37,363 nucleotides of DNA from Vibrio sp. Isolate34. Its GTDB lineage: Bacteria; Pseudomonadota; Gammaproteobacteria; Enterobacterales; Vibrionaceae. Below the pieces are notes generated by a model that was given only the letters and a program-made list of their open reading frames with translations, was not told the origin of the DNA and ran no database searches. The translations under genes were made by a program, and so were the position numbers. This document shows, one piece after another, positions 1 through 8,023 of this stretch; the stretch's first letter is position 1, and every line of letters begins with the position of its first letter. The stretch lies in assembly GCF_022397915.1 (NCBI RefSeq), contig NZ_JAKEUO010000029.1, positions 1-37,363 on the forward strand, given 5' to 3'.

Positions 1-201
1 CCGTAGGCATTATGCGGTATTAGCCATCGTTTCCAATGGTTATCCCCCACATCAAGGCAATTTCCTAGGCATTACTCACCCGTCCGCCGCTCGACGCCCA
101 TTAACGCACCCGAAGGATTGTTAGTGTCGTTTCCGCTCGACTTGCATGTGTTAGGCCTGCCGCCAGCGTTCAATCTGAGCCATGATCAAACTCTTCAATT
201 T
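1..201 (-). rRNA. rrs: 16S ribosomal RNA, 5' end (partial)
   Basis: Read on the minus strand, the mature 5' end begins at 201 with AAATTGAAGAGTTTGATC, followed by the universal 27F primer region and the V1 loop. The window edge cuts the gene after about 200 nt. The V1 sequence (loop AATCCTTCGGGTGCGTT near 100-125) is typical of Vibrio, and by memory of the Splendidus clade. The rest of the rrn operon lies outside the window, to the left. Confidence 0.97.
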
Positions 202-508
202 AAGATTTTGTGACTCAACGAATACTGACTTCAAAACTACTATGTAATTCTAAAGCTATTACCATTCCAACAGAATGATAATGAATTGACTGTGCCAAAT
301 AACCCCTCTCTATAAAGAAAGTAATTATTCGTATTGGTCACTCAGTTCATTGAAATCATTTTGATTCCGAAGAATCTGTTTTATCTAACGATAAAACGTT
401 TTGATATTCATCAACGAGTGCCCACACAGATTGATAGGTTTAAATTGTTAAAGAGCTTTACTTCTTGAGCGTTCCTTTTAAGTAAGGAGCCTCTCGAAGT
501 GGACGGCC
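202..508 (-). other. rrn leader transcript with boxA antitermination site
   Basis: This is the transcribed leader between the rrn promoters and 16S. BoxA (GCTCTTTAACAA, minus strand) lies at 445-456, followed by sequence resembling the boxC region (TGTGTGGGCACTCG near 415-430). In rrn operons boxA recruits the Nus antitermination complex, which protects against Rho and couples transcription to 30S assembly. Pairing of the remaining leader with the 3' side of 16S for RNase III processing is expected, but cannot be seen because the 3' side is outside the window. Confidence 0.85.
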
Positions 509-536
509 ATTCTAGCGAATTAACATTCAGTGTCAA
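509..536 (-). promoter_or_regulatory. rrn promoter P2
   Basis: On the minus strand a consensus -35 TTGACA (531-536) is separated by 16 bp from a -10 TAGAAT (509-514). An A/T-rich tract suitable as an UP element lies just upstream (537-560). Transcription would start near 502. Confidence 0.85.
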
Positions 537-624
537 ACACTTTTTGAAAATTAATTTTTTGTCGCTTTCCGTCTTACTGATTCTTGCTGAAGCCTTGTGG
601 CGTCTGCCGTCTCAGTGGGGTCGC

Positions 625-652
625 ATTATAGGGAACCCTCTCAGGTTAGCAA
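625..652 (-). promoter_or_regulatory. rrn promoter P1, stringent type
   Basis: On the minus strand -35 TTGCTA (647-652), a 16-bp spacer and -10 TATAAT (625-630) are followed by a G/C-rich discriminator (GCGACCCC). A GC-rich discriminator makes rRNA promoters sensitive to ppGpp and DksA. An A/T-rich UP-like tract lies at 653-685. P1 begins only about 60 bp beyond the fre terminator, so the two units are insulated. Confidence 0.88.
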
Positions 653-710
653 CTACTTTTTCATAAAAAATGAATAAATAGAGGTTAACTGCCTAATAGT
701 TCACCTAAAC

Positions 711-743
711 GTAAAAAAGAGAGCATTTCTGCTCTCTTTTTAC
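711..743 (-). terminator. Rho-independent terminator of ubiD-fdx-fre
   Basis: The stem AAAAGAGAGC/GCTCTCTTTT with loop ATTTCT ends in a T-rich tail on the minus strand, 20 nt past the fre stop. It is nearly symmetrical and could work in both directions. Confidence 0.9.
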
Positions 744-762
744 TCAAAATCTAAGAGTATTA

Positions 763-1476
763 TTAGATAAAGGCGTAAGCATCAGCGTACATATGGTCAC
801 GCTTTGCTTCTTTATTCTGAGTAAATAGGTCTCTTGCAGCACCTGCCATTTCAAAACGACCTGCAATATAGATATCGAAATCAGCCAGTGATTCGAAACT
901 TTGCGTAATTGCTTCAAGCACATTACCAGTTTGGCCGTGCCATACTTCAGGTGCTTCTTCTACTACTGGTACAAAGTGCACATTGCTGTGCTTTTCTGCG
1001 ATACCTACTAGCTCTTCTTTTGCATATAGCTGGCACTCGTCTTTTGCGCCCCAGTATAAGTGAATCTCTTTTTTGCTGTTTTGCGCGATACAGTGATCTA
1101 GGATTGAACGTACATAGCTAAAACCAGTGCCACCAGCAATCAATAATAGAGGGCGTTCGCTTTCTTCTTTAATCCACGCATCACCGTGTGGTGCATCAAT
1201 AGCGATATCGCCATCTTCAGCTTGCGCTTTTTTCATCGCCTCAACTACTTCTAATGCGTAAGCATTGTGCTCAGCGGCACCAATGTGTAACTCAAGCTCA
1301 CCTTCATGGCGGCATGGGCTGCTTGCAATAGAGAATGGACGTTTATCTTTCTCGCCCATTTCAACCATCAGGTACTGACCCGCTTTAAAAGCAACAGGTG
1401 TTTCTGGGTGAAGTAGGATTTGGTAAGTGTTACAAGCCAAAGGCTCGATAGACTTCACTTTACATTTAATAGTCAT
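763..1476 (-). CDS. fre: NAD(P)H-flavin reductase Fre
   Basis: The 237-residue protein has the Fre/LuxG architecture: an N-terminal FAD-binding beta barrel with RPFSIAS (about 46-52), which holds the isoalloxazine, and a C-terminal NAD(P)-binding lobe starting at IAGGTGFSYV (about 113-122) and ending in DAYAFI. The enzyme reduces free FMN, FAD or riboflavin with NAD(P)H in the cytosol. It lies 20 bp behind a 2Fe-2S ferredoxin gene and ubiD, all on one strand. UbiD needs prenylated FMN, which UbiX makes from reduced FMN, so linkage to a flavin reductase makes sense. It might instead reduce the neighbouring ferredoxin (inference). Length matches the family. Confidence 0.93.
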   Translation of the reverse strand: MTIKCKVKSIEPLACNTYQILLHPETPVAFKAGQYLMVEMGEKDKRPFSIASSPCRHEGELELHIGAAEHNAYALEVVEAMKKAQAEDGDIAIDAPHGDAWIKEESERPLLLIAGGTGFSYVRSILDHCIAQNSKKEIHLYWGAKDECQLYAKEELVGIAEKHSNVHFVPVVEEAPEVWHGQTGNVLEAITQSFESLADFDIYIAGRFEMAGAARDLFTQNKEAKRDHMYADAYAFI

Positions 1477-1496
1477 GTTCTTCCTCTTACTAACCC

Positions 1497-1766
1497 TTAA
1501 TCGGCAAAGGTTAGAACTAAATTACTTTCTGCAAATGCTTGGCAAGCGAAAATCCAGCCCTGTTCCTGCTCTTTCTCTGTGAGCATGGGTTCAAGGTGGT
1601 AACTCACTTGTCCTTCTAACTTTTTGCACATACACATCGCGCATGCGCCAACTTGGCAACGGTTTGGAAAATAGATATCGCTGTTGAGCGCAGCATCCAA
1701 GACCGTTTGTCCTTTTTCTACTGTGAAACTGATGTTTTCTGGATATAAGACTACTTGGTAGCTCAT
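1497..1766 (-). CDS. stand-alone 2Fe-2S ferredoxin
   Basis: This 89-residue protein is a plant-type [2Fe-2S] ferredoxin. Ligands are visible as C-x4-C-x2-C (CQVGACAMC, residues 37-45) plus a distal Cys in IFACQAF (about 75). Its ATG overlaps the ubiD stop codon as ATGA, suggesting translational coupling, and fre follows 20 bp later. In several other proteobacteria the gene after ubiD encodes one protein with an N-terminal 2Fe-2S domain fused to a Fre-like reductase. Here the two parts look like separate genes, so the ferredoxin probably passes electrons from Fre (inference). The electron acceptor is unknown. Confidence 0.85.
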   Translation of the reverse strand: MSYQVVLYPENISFTVEKGQTVLDAALNSDIYFPNRCQVGACAMCMCKKLEGQVSYHLEPMLTEKEQEQGWIFACQAFAESNLVLTFAD

Positions 1767-3604
1767 GAAATTCCTAGTTGTTCCCAGATGCTATCAATCT
1801 TTTTAACGACATCAGGATCTTTTGTGATAGGAACGCCCCACTCGCGAAGACATTCGCCTTCCCATTTATTGGTCGCATCTAGTCCCATTTTGGAGTGTCC
1901 AGTTTCGTTCTGTAGGAACAATGTATCTCTTGCCGGATCCATTCTGGTGGTTACCGCCCAAATGATGTCATTCCAGTCACTCACGTTGACATCACCATCA
2001 CACACGATAACAAACTTGTTCTCATCAAATTGAGACCAAACCGCTTCCATGATTTTCTTACCATTACCTGCAGCTTGCTTATCAATAGACACCACAACCA
2101 TGCTGGCGTTGTCGTTCTGTAGCTGGATATCAATAATTTCAGGGTGAGCCTTAGTTAATTCAGCCAGGCTACCTTCGATATGTTCACTACTTACAGGCGC
2201 AGATTCGACGTCTGGCGATAGCGCTAACTCCGCATCCCACTTCTTGGTGATGTCTAGGCCCATCTTAGAGCCCAGTCCAACCACTGGTGATGCAAAATCT
2301 AACGAATCGATAGGTGTGTTCTCAATCATCAAGCTATCACGAGACGGATCCATGTGTTCACACATCGCAGCCGTTACTTGAGACCAATCACGTGCGTTTA
2401 CATCCTCGTCGCACACCAATACAAATTTGGTGTACATGAATTGACGCAAGAAAGACCATACACCCATCATCACGCGCTTAGCGTGACCTGGGTATTGCTT
2501 CTTCATTGTCACTACCGCCATTCGGTACGAACAACCTTCAGGTGGCAAGTAGAAGTCTTCTATCTCTGGGAACTGCTTTTGAAGAATAGGAACAAACACT
2601 TCATTTAGTGCAACACCCAGTACCGCAGGCTCATCAGGCGGACGGCCAGTATAAGTGCTGTGATAGATAGGGTTTTCGCGCATGGTTACATGAGTAATCG
2701 TAAATACGTGGTGCTTTTCTTTCTCGTTGTAGTAACCCGTGTGGTCTCCGTATGGGCCTTCGTCCGCGAACTCATTCGGGTCGATGTAGCCTTCCATTAC
2801 GATTTCCGCACTTGCTGGTACCTCTAAGTCATTACTGATTGATTTAACGACCTCAGTTTTACTACCACGCAGCAAGCCTGCAAACGCGTATTCCGATAAG
2901 GTATCTGGTACTGGTGTCACCGCGCCAAGAATGGTGGCAGGGTCTGCACCAAACGCAACAGATACTGGGAATGGTTTACCAGGGTTGGTCTCCATCCAGT
3001 CGCGCAGATCAAGCGCTCCACCGCGGTGGGCTAACCAACGCATGATGATTTTATTCTTACCGATCTTTTGCTGACGATAGATGCCTAAGTTTTGGCGTTT
3101 TTTGTTTGGACCACGAGTAACCGTTAAACCCCATGTTAGCAATGGTGCGACATCGTCGGCCCAACAGCTCATCACCGGAATTTTATCTAGGTCGACGTCA
3201 TCACCTTGCCATACCACTTGTTGGCAAGCCGCTTTACGAAGGCGTTTAGCTGGCATGTTTAAGACTTGCTTAAACACTGGCAGTTTATCGATAGCGTCTT
3301 TAAAACCTTTTGGTGGCTCAGGCTCTTTTAGGTAGGCAAGTAGCTTGCCCACTTCACGTAGCTCTTTTACATCCTGACGCCCCATACCAATAGCAACACG
3401 ATTAGGTGTACCAAATAGGTTAGTCAAAACAGGCATGTCATAGCCTACTGGGTTTTCAAACAATAGAGCCGGGCCACCAGCACGTAGAGTACGGTCGCTA
3501 ATCTCGGTCATTTCATAGTCTGGGTCGACTGGGTGAGAGATGCGTTTCAACTGACCAATACTTTCAAGATGGTCGATAAAATCACGTAAACCTTTAAAAC
3601 TCAT
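1763..3604 (-). CDS. ubiD: 4-hydroxy-3-polyprenylbenzoate decarboxylase UbiD, with duplicated C-terminal module
   Basis: UbiD uses prenylated FMN to decarboxylate octaprenyl-hydroxybenzoate in ubiquinone synthesis. Family landmarks include IMRWLAHRGG (about 188-197) and EGPYGDHTGYY (about 282-292), which carries the catalytic Glu region. At 613 residues it is about 115 longer than E. coli UbiD (497). The excess comes from an internal duplication: KFVLVCDEDVNARDW at 393 recurs as KFVIVCDGDVNVSDW at 530, and SKMGLD is also repeated. Copy 1 keeps ENTPIDSLDFASP, which copy 2 has lost; copy 2 keeps the canonical IIWAVTTRMDPARDT helix and the C-terminal tail. The ribosome binding site is weak (AGAAG). 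It is the first gene of ubiD-fdx-fre. Confidence 0.95.
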   Translation of the reverse strand: MSFKGLRDFIDHLESIGQLKRISHPVDPDYEMTEISDRTLRAGGPALLFENPVGYDMPVLTNLFGTPNRVAIGMGRQDVKELREVGKLLAYLKEPEPPKGFKDAIDKLPVFKQVLNMPAKRLRKAACQQVVWQGDDVDLDKIPVMSCWADDVAPLLTWGLTVTRGPNKKRQNLGIYRQQKIGKNKIIMRWLAHRGGALDLRDWMETNPGKPFPVSVAFGADPATILGAVTPVPDTLSEYAFAGLLRGSKTEVVKSISNDLEVPASAEIVMEGYIDPNEFADEGPYGDHTGYYNEKEKHHVFTITHVTMRENPIYHSTYTGRPPDEPAVLGVALNEVFVPILQKQFPEIEDFYLPPEGCSYRMAVVTMKKQYPGHAKRVMMGVWSFLRQFMYTKFVLVCDEDVNARDWSQVTAAMCEHMDPSRDSLMIENTPIDSLDFASPVVGLGSKMGLDITKKWDAELALSPDVESAPVSSEHIEGSLAELTKAHPEIIDIQLQNDNASMVVVSIDKQAAGNGKKIMEAVWSQFDENKFVIVCDGDVNVSDWNDIIWAVTTRMDPARDTLFLQNETGHSKMGLDATNKWEGECLREWGVPITKDPDVVKKIDSIWEQLGIS

Positions 3605-3643
3605 AGGACTTCTACATGCTGATTATTCTGCGCTCAGTATATC

Positions 3644-3673
3644 AAAAAGGGTGACACTGAGATCCCCCTTTTT
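3644..3673 (-). terminator. terminator of the secreted-protein gene upstream of ubiD
   Basis: The inverted repeat AAAAAGGG/CCCTTTTT lies 30-60 nt after the stop at 3703 and ends in T-rich sequence on the minus strand. It sits between that gene and ubiD and should separate the two transcripts. Confidence 0.7.
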
Positions 3674-3702
3674 AATGTGGTTATTGAGAGCCAAAATCCA
3701 CT

Positions 3703-4698
3703 TTACGGTAATGCTTGCTCGATCAAAGAACTCTTCACCTGAGGGTTATCATTCACGAGATCTTGTAACCATCCAGTATGACCTTGTTTTGCTAATTCAC
3801 GGGCAACCAAAGACGCTTCATCGGCAATCGCCATTCTAGAGACCAAGAACTGCTTCACCTCATCCGATAATGGATTCACTTTGGTGAGCAAGGTGATCGC
3901 TTCATCTTTCAAACGTGGATTCTTAGTTGCAGCCATAACCTGCTCAAGTGCGAATGCTTGCTTGGTTTCAGCAAGGCGAACCAATTCAGCTTGGCTGTGA
4001 TAATCCGCCTTCATACGCCATAGGATCTTGTAGACCTCAGGATCTTCACTCACCTGTGCTAATCGAACCACCACCTCGGAGGACGGTAGCCAACTTACAA
4101 TCGACGACGTGGTAAGTTGTTTGGTTAGGTAATCAACCGCTTCAGGCGACAAGCTGTCTAGCTCTCGGATTAGCAGCGCTTCTCGAGTCTGGACTTGGTG
4201 TTCAGAGCCAGATAACCACTCTTTCAGGTTGAGATCTTGTTTCTCCGCATCAAGAACAAATACCAATGTCTTTTGGTCTTGGCGCCACTGCTTAATGAGT
4301 CGGTTAGCAATCGAAGGGTAATTAAAGGCAGGTACCGTAAACTCATAGCCATCGCCACGCTCTAACACTTGATAAGTTGGCGTGATAGCAAGTTGCTGCT
4401 CAATGAAGATAGACATCTTGGGCGTGAGTACGATTTTTTGCTGTTCGAGCTTCTTCAAGAGTTGGTAACGAGCCACCTCTTGTTGGGGAAATGTCAGGCG
4501 CTCAAGTGCAAAGCGTAGCGAATTCACTTCGTCACGCACGACAAACTCGAGCAATTCAGCAGTTTTCAGTTTTACTTGATCATTCTCAAGCCAAGACTCT
4601 ACTGTAGTTGGAGACATCTCGGTAGCATAGCTGATGCCGACCGGTGAAAATAACAGTGAAGTAGACAGGAGTAATGATGACAACAGTCCATGTTGCAT
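3703..4698 (-). CDS. predicted secreted helical-repeat protein, function unknown
   Basis: I do not recognise a named family. From the ATG at 4698, chosen for its AAGGAAG ribosome binding site six bases upstream, the product is 331 residues. An in-frame ATG 12 codons earlier lacks that support. Residues 1-26 look like a signal peptide (hydrophobic LLSSLLLSTSLLF, then SYATE), so the protein is probably periplasmic. The rest is rich in Leu, Ala, Glu and Gln, with repeated amphipathic helix pairs in the C-terminal half, compatible with HEAT/ARM-like repeats. No catalytic motif is evident. It is flanked by its own terminator and that of rho, so it is probably monocistronic. Confidence 0.7.
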   Translation of the reverse strand: MQHGLLSSLLLSTSLLFSPVGISYATEMSPTTVESWLENDQVKLKTAELLEFVVRDEVNSLRFALERLTFPQQEVARYQLLKKLEQQKIVLTPKMSIFIEQQLAITPTYQVLERGDGYEFTVPAFNYPSIANRLIKQWRQDQKTLVFVLDAEKQDLNLKEWLSGSEHQVQTREALLIRELDSLSPEAVDYLTKQLTTSSIVSWLPSSEVVVRLAQVSEDPEVYKILWRMKADYHSQAELVRLAETKQAFALEQVMAATKNPRLKDEAITLLTKVNPLSDEVKQFLVSRMAIADEASLVARELAKQGHTGWLQDLVNDNPQVKSSLIEQALP

Positions 4699-4756
4699 TT
4701 TAACTTCCTTGTAACACTTTTGGTCATTCTGCAAGCTGTCGCTACAAAATGCAAAT

Positions 4757-4786
4757 AAAAAGCGCCACCCGAAGGCAGCGCTTTTT
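4757..4786 (-). terminator. rho terminator with UUCG tetraloop
   Basis: On the minus strand AAAAAGCGCTGCC-TTCG-GGTGGCGCTTTTT forms a strong stem closed by a C(UUCG)G tetraloop and ending in a T run, about 25 nt past the rho stop. Confidence 0.9.
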
Positions 4787-4808
4787 AATAACTATCAGCT
4801 AATCAATA

Positions 4809-6068
4809 TTACTGACGACGCATTGCGTCAAAGAACTCATCGTTCGTTTTCGTCATTGCTAGCTTGTCGATAAGGAATTCCATTGCGTCAATTTCGCCCA
4901 TTGGGTGAACAATCTTACGCAGAATCCACATCTTCTGTAGTTCATCGTTCTTCGTAAGAAGCTCTTCACGACGAGTACCAGAGCGGTTGAAATCAATCGC
5001 AGGGAATACACGTTTTTCAGCAATCTTACGGTTAAGGTGCAGTTCCATGTTACCTGTACCTTTGAATTCTTCGTAGATAACTTCATCCATCTTAGAACCA
5101 GTATCAACCAGTGCTGTAGCGATGATCGTTAAGCTACCGCCTTCTTCTACGTTACGTGCCGCACCGAAGAAACGCTTAGGACGGTGAAGTGCGTTAGCGT
5201 CTACACCACCAGTAAGAACTTTACCTGATGAAGGAATCACGGTGTTGTAAGCACGAGCTAGACGAGTAATAGAATCCAGAAGGATAACTACGTCTTTCTT
5301 GTGTTCAACAAGGCGTTTCGCTTTCTCGATAACCATTTCTGCTACTTGTACGTGGCGAGATGCTGGCTCATCGAATGTTGAAGCAACTACTTCACCTTTA
5401 ACTAGGCGCTGCATTTCTGTTACTTCTTCTGGACGCTCATCGATCAGAAGAACCATCAGTTCACATTCAGGGTGATTGTGAGCGATGCTCTGAGCGATGT
5501 TCTGAAGAAGCATTGTTTTACCCGCTTTTGGCGGAGCAACAATCAGACCACGCTGACCTTTACCAATTGGAGACGCAAGGTCAAGAATACGAGCCGTAAT
5601 ATCTTCAGTCGCACCGTTACCACGTTCCATCACCATACGTTCGTTGGCGTGAAGAGGAGTAAGGTTTTCGAAAAGAATCTTGTTACGAGCGTTATCTGGC
5701 TTATCGTAGTTAACAGTGTTTACTTTTAGCAGTGCAAAGTAACGTTCACCGTCTTTAGGTGGACGAATCTTACCGCCAATTGAATCACCAGTACGTAAGT
5801 TAAAACGACGAATTTGGCTTGGAGATACGTAGATATCATCAGGGCCAGCTAGGTATGAGCTGTCAGCACTACGTAGGAAACCAAAACCGTCTTGAAGAAT
5901 TTCTAGAACACCATCACCAAAGATGTCTTCACCACTTTTTGCATGTGCTTTAAGGATGGAGAAGATAATGTCTTGTTTTCTTAGGCGAGCTTGATTCTCA
6001 AGACCTAAGCTTTCGCTAAGTTTAACAAGCTCAGACACAGGTCTGTTCTTCAGTTCAGTAAGATTCAT
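4809..6068 (-). CDS. rho: transcription termination factor Rho
   Basis: Rho is a hexameric RNA helicase/ATPase that terminates untranslated transcripts. From ATG 6068 (MNLTELKNRPVSEL) the protein is 419 residues, the same as E. coli Rho and nearly identical in the core. Visible parts are the N-terminal helical domain with KQDIIF, the RNA-binding cold-shock-like fold (EILQDGFGFLRS, about 53-64), Walker A PPKAGKT (about 179-185), Walker B VILLDSITR (about 261-269) and the R-loop near KTNDEFF. An in-frame TTG eight codons upstream (6092) has no better ribosome binding site, so I prefer the conserved ATG. The trxA-rho order is conserved among gammaproteobacteria; a terminator lies in the 200-bp gap. 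Rho genes are often attenuated in their leader, but no specific signal was identified. Confidence 0.97.
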   Translation of the reverse strand: MNLTELKNRPVSELVKLSESLGLENQARLRKQDIIFSILKAHAKSGEDIFGDGVLEILQDGFGFLRSADSSYLAGPDDIYVSPSQIRRFNLRTGDSIGGKIRPPKDGERYFALLKVNTVNYDKPDNARNKILFENLTPLHANERMVMERGNGATEDITARILDLASPIGKGQRGLIVAPPKAGKTMLLQNIAQSIAHNHPECELMVLLIDERPEEVTEMQRLVKGEVVASTFDEPASRHVQVAEMVIEKAKRLVEHKKDVVILLDSITRLARAYNTVIPSSGKVLTGGVDANALHRPKRFFGAARNVEEGGSLTIIATALVDTGSKMDEVIYEEFKGTGNMELHLNRKIAEKRVFPAIDFNRSGTRREELLTKNDELQKMWILRKIVHPMGEIDAMEFLIDKLAMTKTNDEFFDAMRRQ

Positions 6069-6211
6069 AGTGGTGGAAGTTTGTTTAGTCAAAATAGGAT
6101 CTGTTTTCTTAAGTTAAGAAGGAGTTGGTCACAGGATCGACCAAGAAGAGAAATTCGTTCAATTAACGTGCGATAAATTAGCACTAAAACTAAGACTAGT
6201 CCATAGCTTAG

Positions 6212-6249
6212 AAAAAACAAAACCGCGCATTTGTTAACTGCACGGTTTC
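6212..6249 (-). terminator. trxA terminator / rho leader hairpin
   Basis: On the minus strand AAACCGTGC...GCGCGGTTT (one G-T wobble) is followed by TGTTTTTT, 20 nt after the trxA stop and about 140 bp before rho. It terminates trxA or acts as an attenuator ahead of rho. Confidence 0.8.
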
Positions 6250-6268
6250 TTTTCAAATGCTGACCTAA

Positions 6269-6595
6269 TTAAAGGTTAGCGTCTAAGAACTCTTTAAGTT
6301 GAGTTTTAGATAATGCACCAACTTTAGTCGCTGCTACGCCGCCATCTTTGAAAAGAAGTAGCGTTGGAATGCCGCGAATACCAAACTTTGGTGGTGTTCC
6401 AGCATTTTGGTCGATATTAAGTTTACCGATAGTGAGCTTGCATTCGTACTCGTCTGCGATTTCATCAAGAATCGGGGCAATCATCTTACAAGGACCACAC
6501 CATTCAGCCCAAAAATCAACAAGAACCGGGCCTGCAGCATTGATTACATCGTTATCAAAACCGTCATCAGTTAGCTGCAAAATCTTATCACTCAT
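6269..6595 (-). CDS. trxA: thioredoxin 1
   Basis: This 108-residue thioredoxin is very close to E. coli TrxA. The redox motif WCGPC occupies residues 32-36, the buried Asp lies in VLVDFWAEW, and the cis-Pro loop is GIRGIPTLLLF. It is a cytosolic protein-disulfide reductase recharged by thioredoxin reductase; clients include ribonucleotide reductase and peroxiredoxins such as Tpx, encoded later in this window. The start MSDKILQL at 6595 is chosen because it matches the family N-terminus and has GGAG upstream; the ATG four codons earlier lies in the ribosome binding region. It is divergent from rhlB and precedes rho. Confidence 0.97.
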   Translation of the reverse strand: MSDKILQLTDDGFDNDVINAAGPVLVDFWAEWCGPCKMIAPILDEIADEYECKLTIGKLNIDQNAGTPPKFGIRGIPTLLLFKDGGVAATKVGALSKTQLKEFLDANL

Positions 6596-6706
6596 CTTCC
6601 ACTCCAATGTATTTTTTAGAACTGGTTGGATGATAACCAGTAAATAGATGCCCTATTGGAATGTATTTACTTTCGTATTGCAAGCTTAAGCTGATATTCT
6701 ATAGCA

Positions 6707-8017
6707 ATGAAAAAGACGCATATCACAGAGCAAAAGTTCGCCGACTTGGATTTACTTCCGCAAGTCATTGAAGGATTGGAGAAAAAAGGGTTCGATTATT
6801 GTACCCCGATCCAAGCCTTGGCGCTCCCGGTACTGCTCACCGGCCAAGACATTGCAGGCCAGGCCCAAACGGGTACTGGTAAAACGCTTGCGTTTCTTAC
6901 TGCTACTTTCAACCACCTGCTAAAAACACCTGAGCATGAAGGGCGTAAGCCTAACCAGCCACGTGCAATTATTATGGCACCAACGCGTGAACTCGCGATT
7001 CAGATCTACAACGATGCTGATTCTCTAGTTGCAAGCACAGGTATCAAAGCAGCATTAGCTTACGGTGGCGAAAGCTACGACAAGCAGCTAGGTAAAATCG
7101 AAGAAGGCGCAGATATCTTAATTGGTACTACTGGCCGTATCATCGACTTCTACAAGCAGAAGGTATTTAACCTTAACCACATTCAAGCTGTTGTTCTTGA
7201 CGAAGCTGATCGCATGTTCGATCTTGGTTTCATCAAAGACATCCGCTTCTTGTTCCGCCGTATGCCTGAGCCAAAAGATCGCCTGAACATGCTGTTCTCT
7301 GCGACGCTTTCTTACCGCGTACAAGAGCTAGCGTTCGAACACATGCACAATCCAGAGCATGTTGTTGTTGAGCCAGAGCGTAAAACAGGTCACCGCATCA
7401 AAGAAGAGCTGTTCTACCCTTCAAACGAACACAAAATGGCACTACTGCAGACGCTAGTTGAAGAAGAATGGCCAGAACGCGCTATCATCTTCGCTAACAC
7501 TAAGCACAAGTGTGAGTCTGTTTGGGGTCACCTAGCAGCAGATGGTCACCGTGTTGGCCTGCTAACTGGCGATGTTCCCCAGAAGAAACGTGAAAAGATT
7601 CTTGAGCAATTCACTAAAGGTGATGTTGACCTACTTGTCGCAACCGACGTTGCAGCACGTGGCCTACACATTCCTCAAGTAACACACGTATTCAACTTCG
7701 ACCTACCAGACGATTGTGAAGACTACGTTCACCGTATCGGCCGTACAGGTCGTGCTGGCGCAAGTGGTCACTCGATCAGCTTTGCTTGTGAAGATTACGC
7801 AATCAACTTGCCGCCTATCGAAGAATACATTGAGCACGCTATCCCTGTGTCTGACTATGACTCTTCTGCACTACTAGAAGATCTACCAGCACCATTGCGC
7901 TTACGTACACGTAACCCGCAACAGCGTCGTTCAAACAACAATGGCCCACGCAACGGTAACCGTAAACCAAACCAGAACCGTCGCCCACGCCAACCGCGTC
8001 ATAACAAGGAAGCTTAG
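6707..8017 (+). CDS. rhlB: ATP-dependent RNA helicase RhlB
   Basis: This is a DEAD-box helicase of 436 residues. In order: the Q motif (FDYCTPIQALALP, 29-41), Walker A AQTGTGKT (53-60), PTRELAIQ, DEAD (about 165-168), SAT (about 197), then the second RecA lobe with ATDVAARGLHIP and HRIGRTGRAG (about 341-350). The tail is basic and rich in Arg and Asn (about 405-436). In E. coli RhlB is the RNA degradosome helicase, unwinding structured mRNA for RNase E and PNPase. It is followed 6 bp later by gppA, the same pairing as in E. coli, and is divergent from trxA. No convincing Shine-Dalgarno precedes the ATG. Confidence 0.95.
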   Translation: MKKTHITEQKFADLDLLPQVIEGLEKKGFDYCTPIQALALPVLLTGQDIAGQAQTGTGKTLAFLTATFNHLLKTPEHEGRKPNQPRAIIMAPTRELAIQIYNDADSLVASTGIKAALAYGGESYDKQLGKIEEGADILIGTTGRIIDFYKQKVFNLNHIQAVVLDEADRMFDLGFIKDIRFLFRRMPEPKDRLNMLFSATLSYRVQELAFEHMHNPEHVVVEPERKTGHRIKEELFYPSNEHKMALLQTLVEEEWPERAIIFANTKHKCESVWGHLAADGHRVGLLTGDVPQKKREKILEQFTKGDVDLLVATDVAARGLHIPQVTHVFNFDLPDDCEDYVHRIGRTGRAGASGHSISFACEDYAINLPPIEEYIEHAIPVSDYDSSALLEDLPAPLRLRTRNPQQRRSNNNGPRNGNRKPNQNRRPRQPRHNKEA

Positions 8018-8023
8018 TCGCTT

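Noticed and set aside
909..1121. Open frames on the plus strand inside fre and ubiD
   Set aside because: They are antisense to strongly recognised genes and have no homology-like features of their own.
6069..6092. A TTG start for Rho eight codons upstream
   Set aside because: No ribosome binding site supports it, and the ATG at 6068 gives exactly the conserved 419-residue protein.
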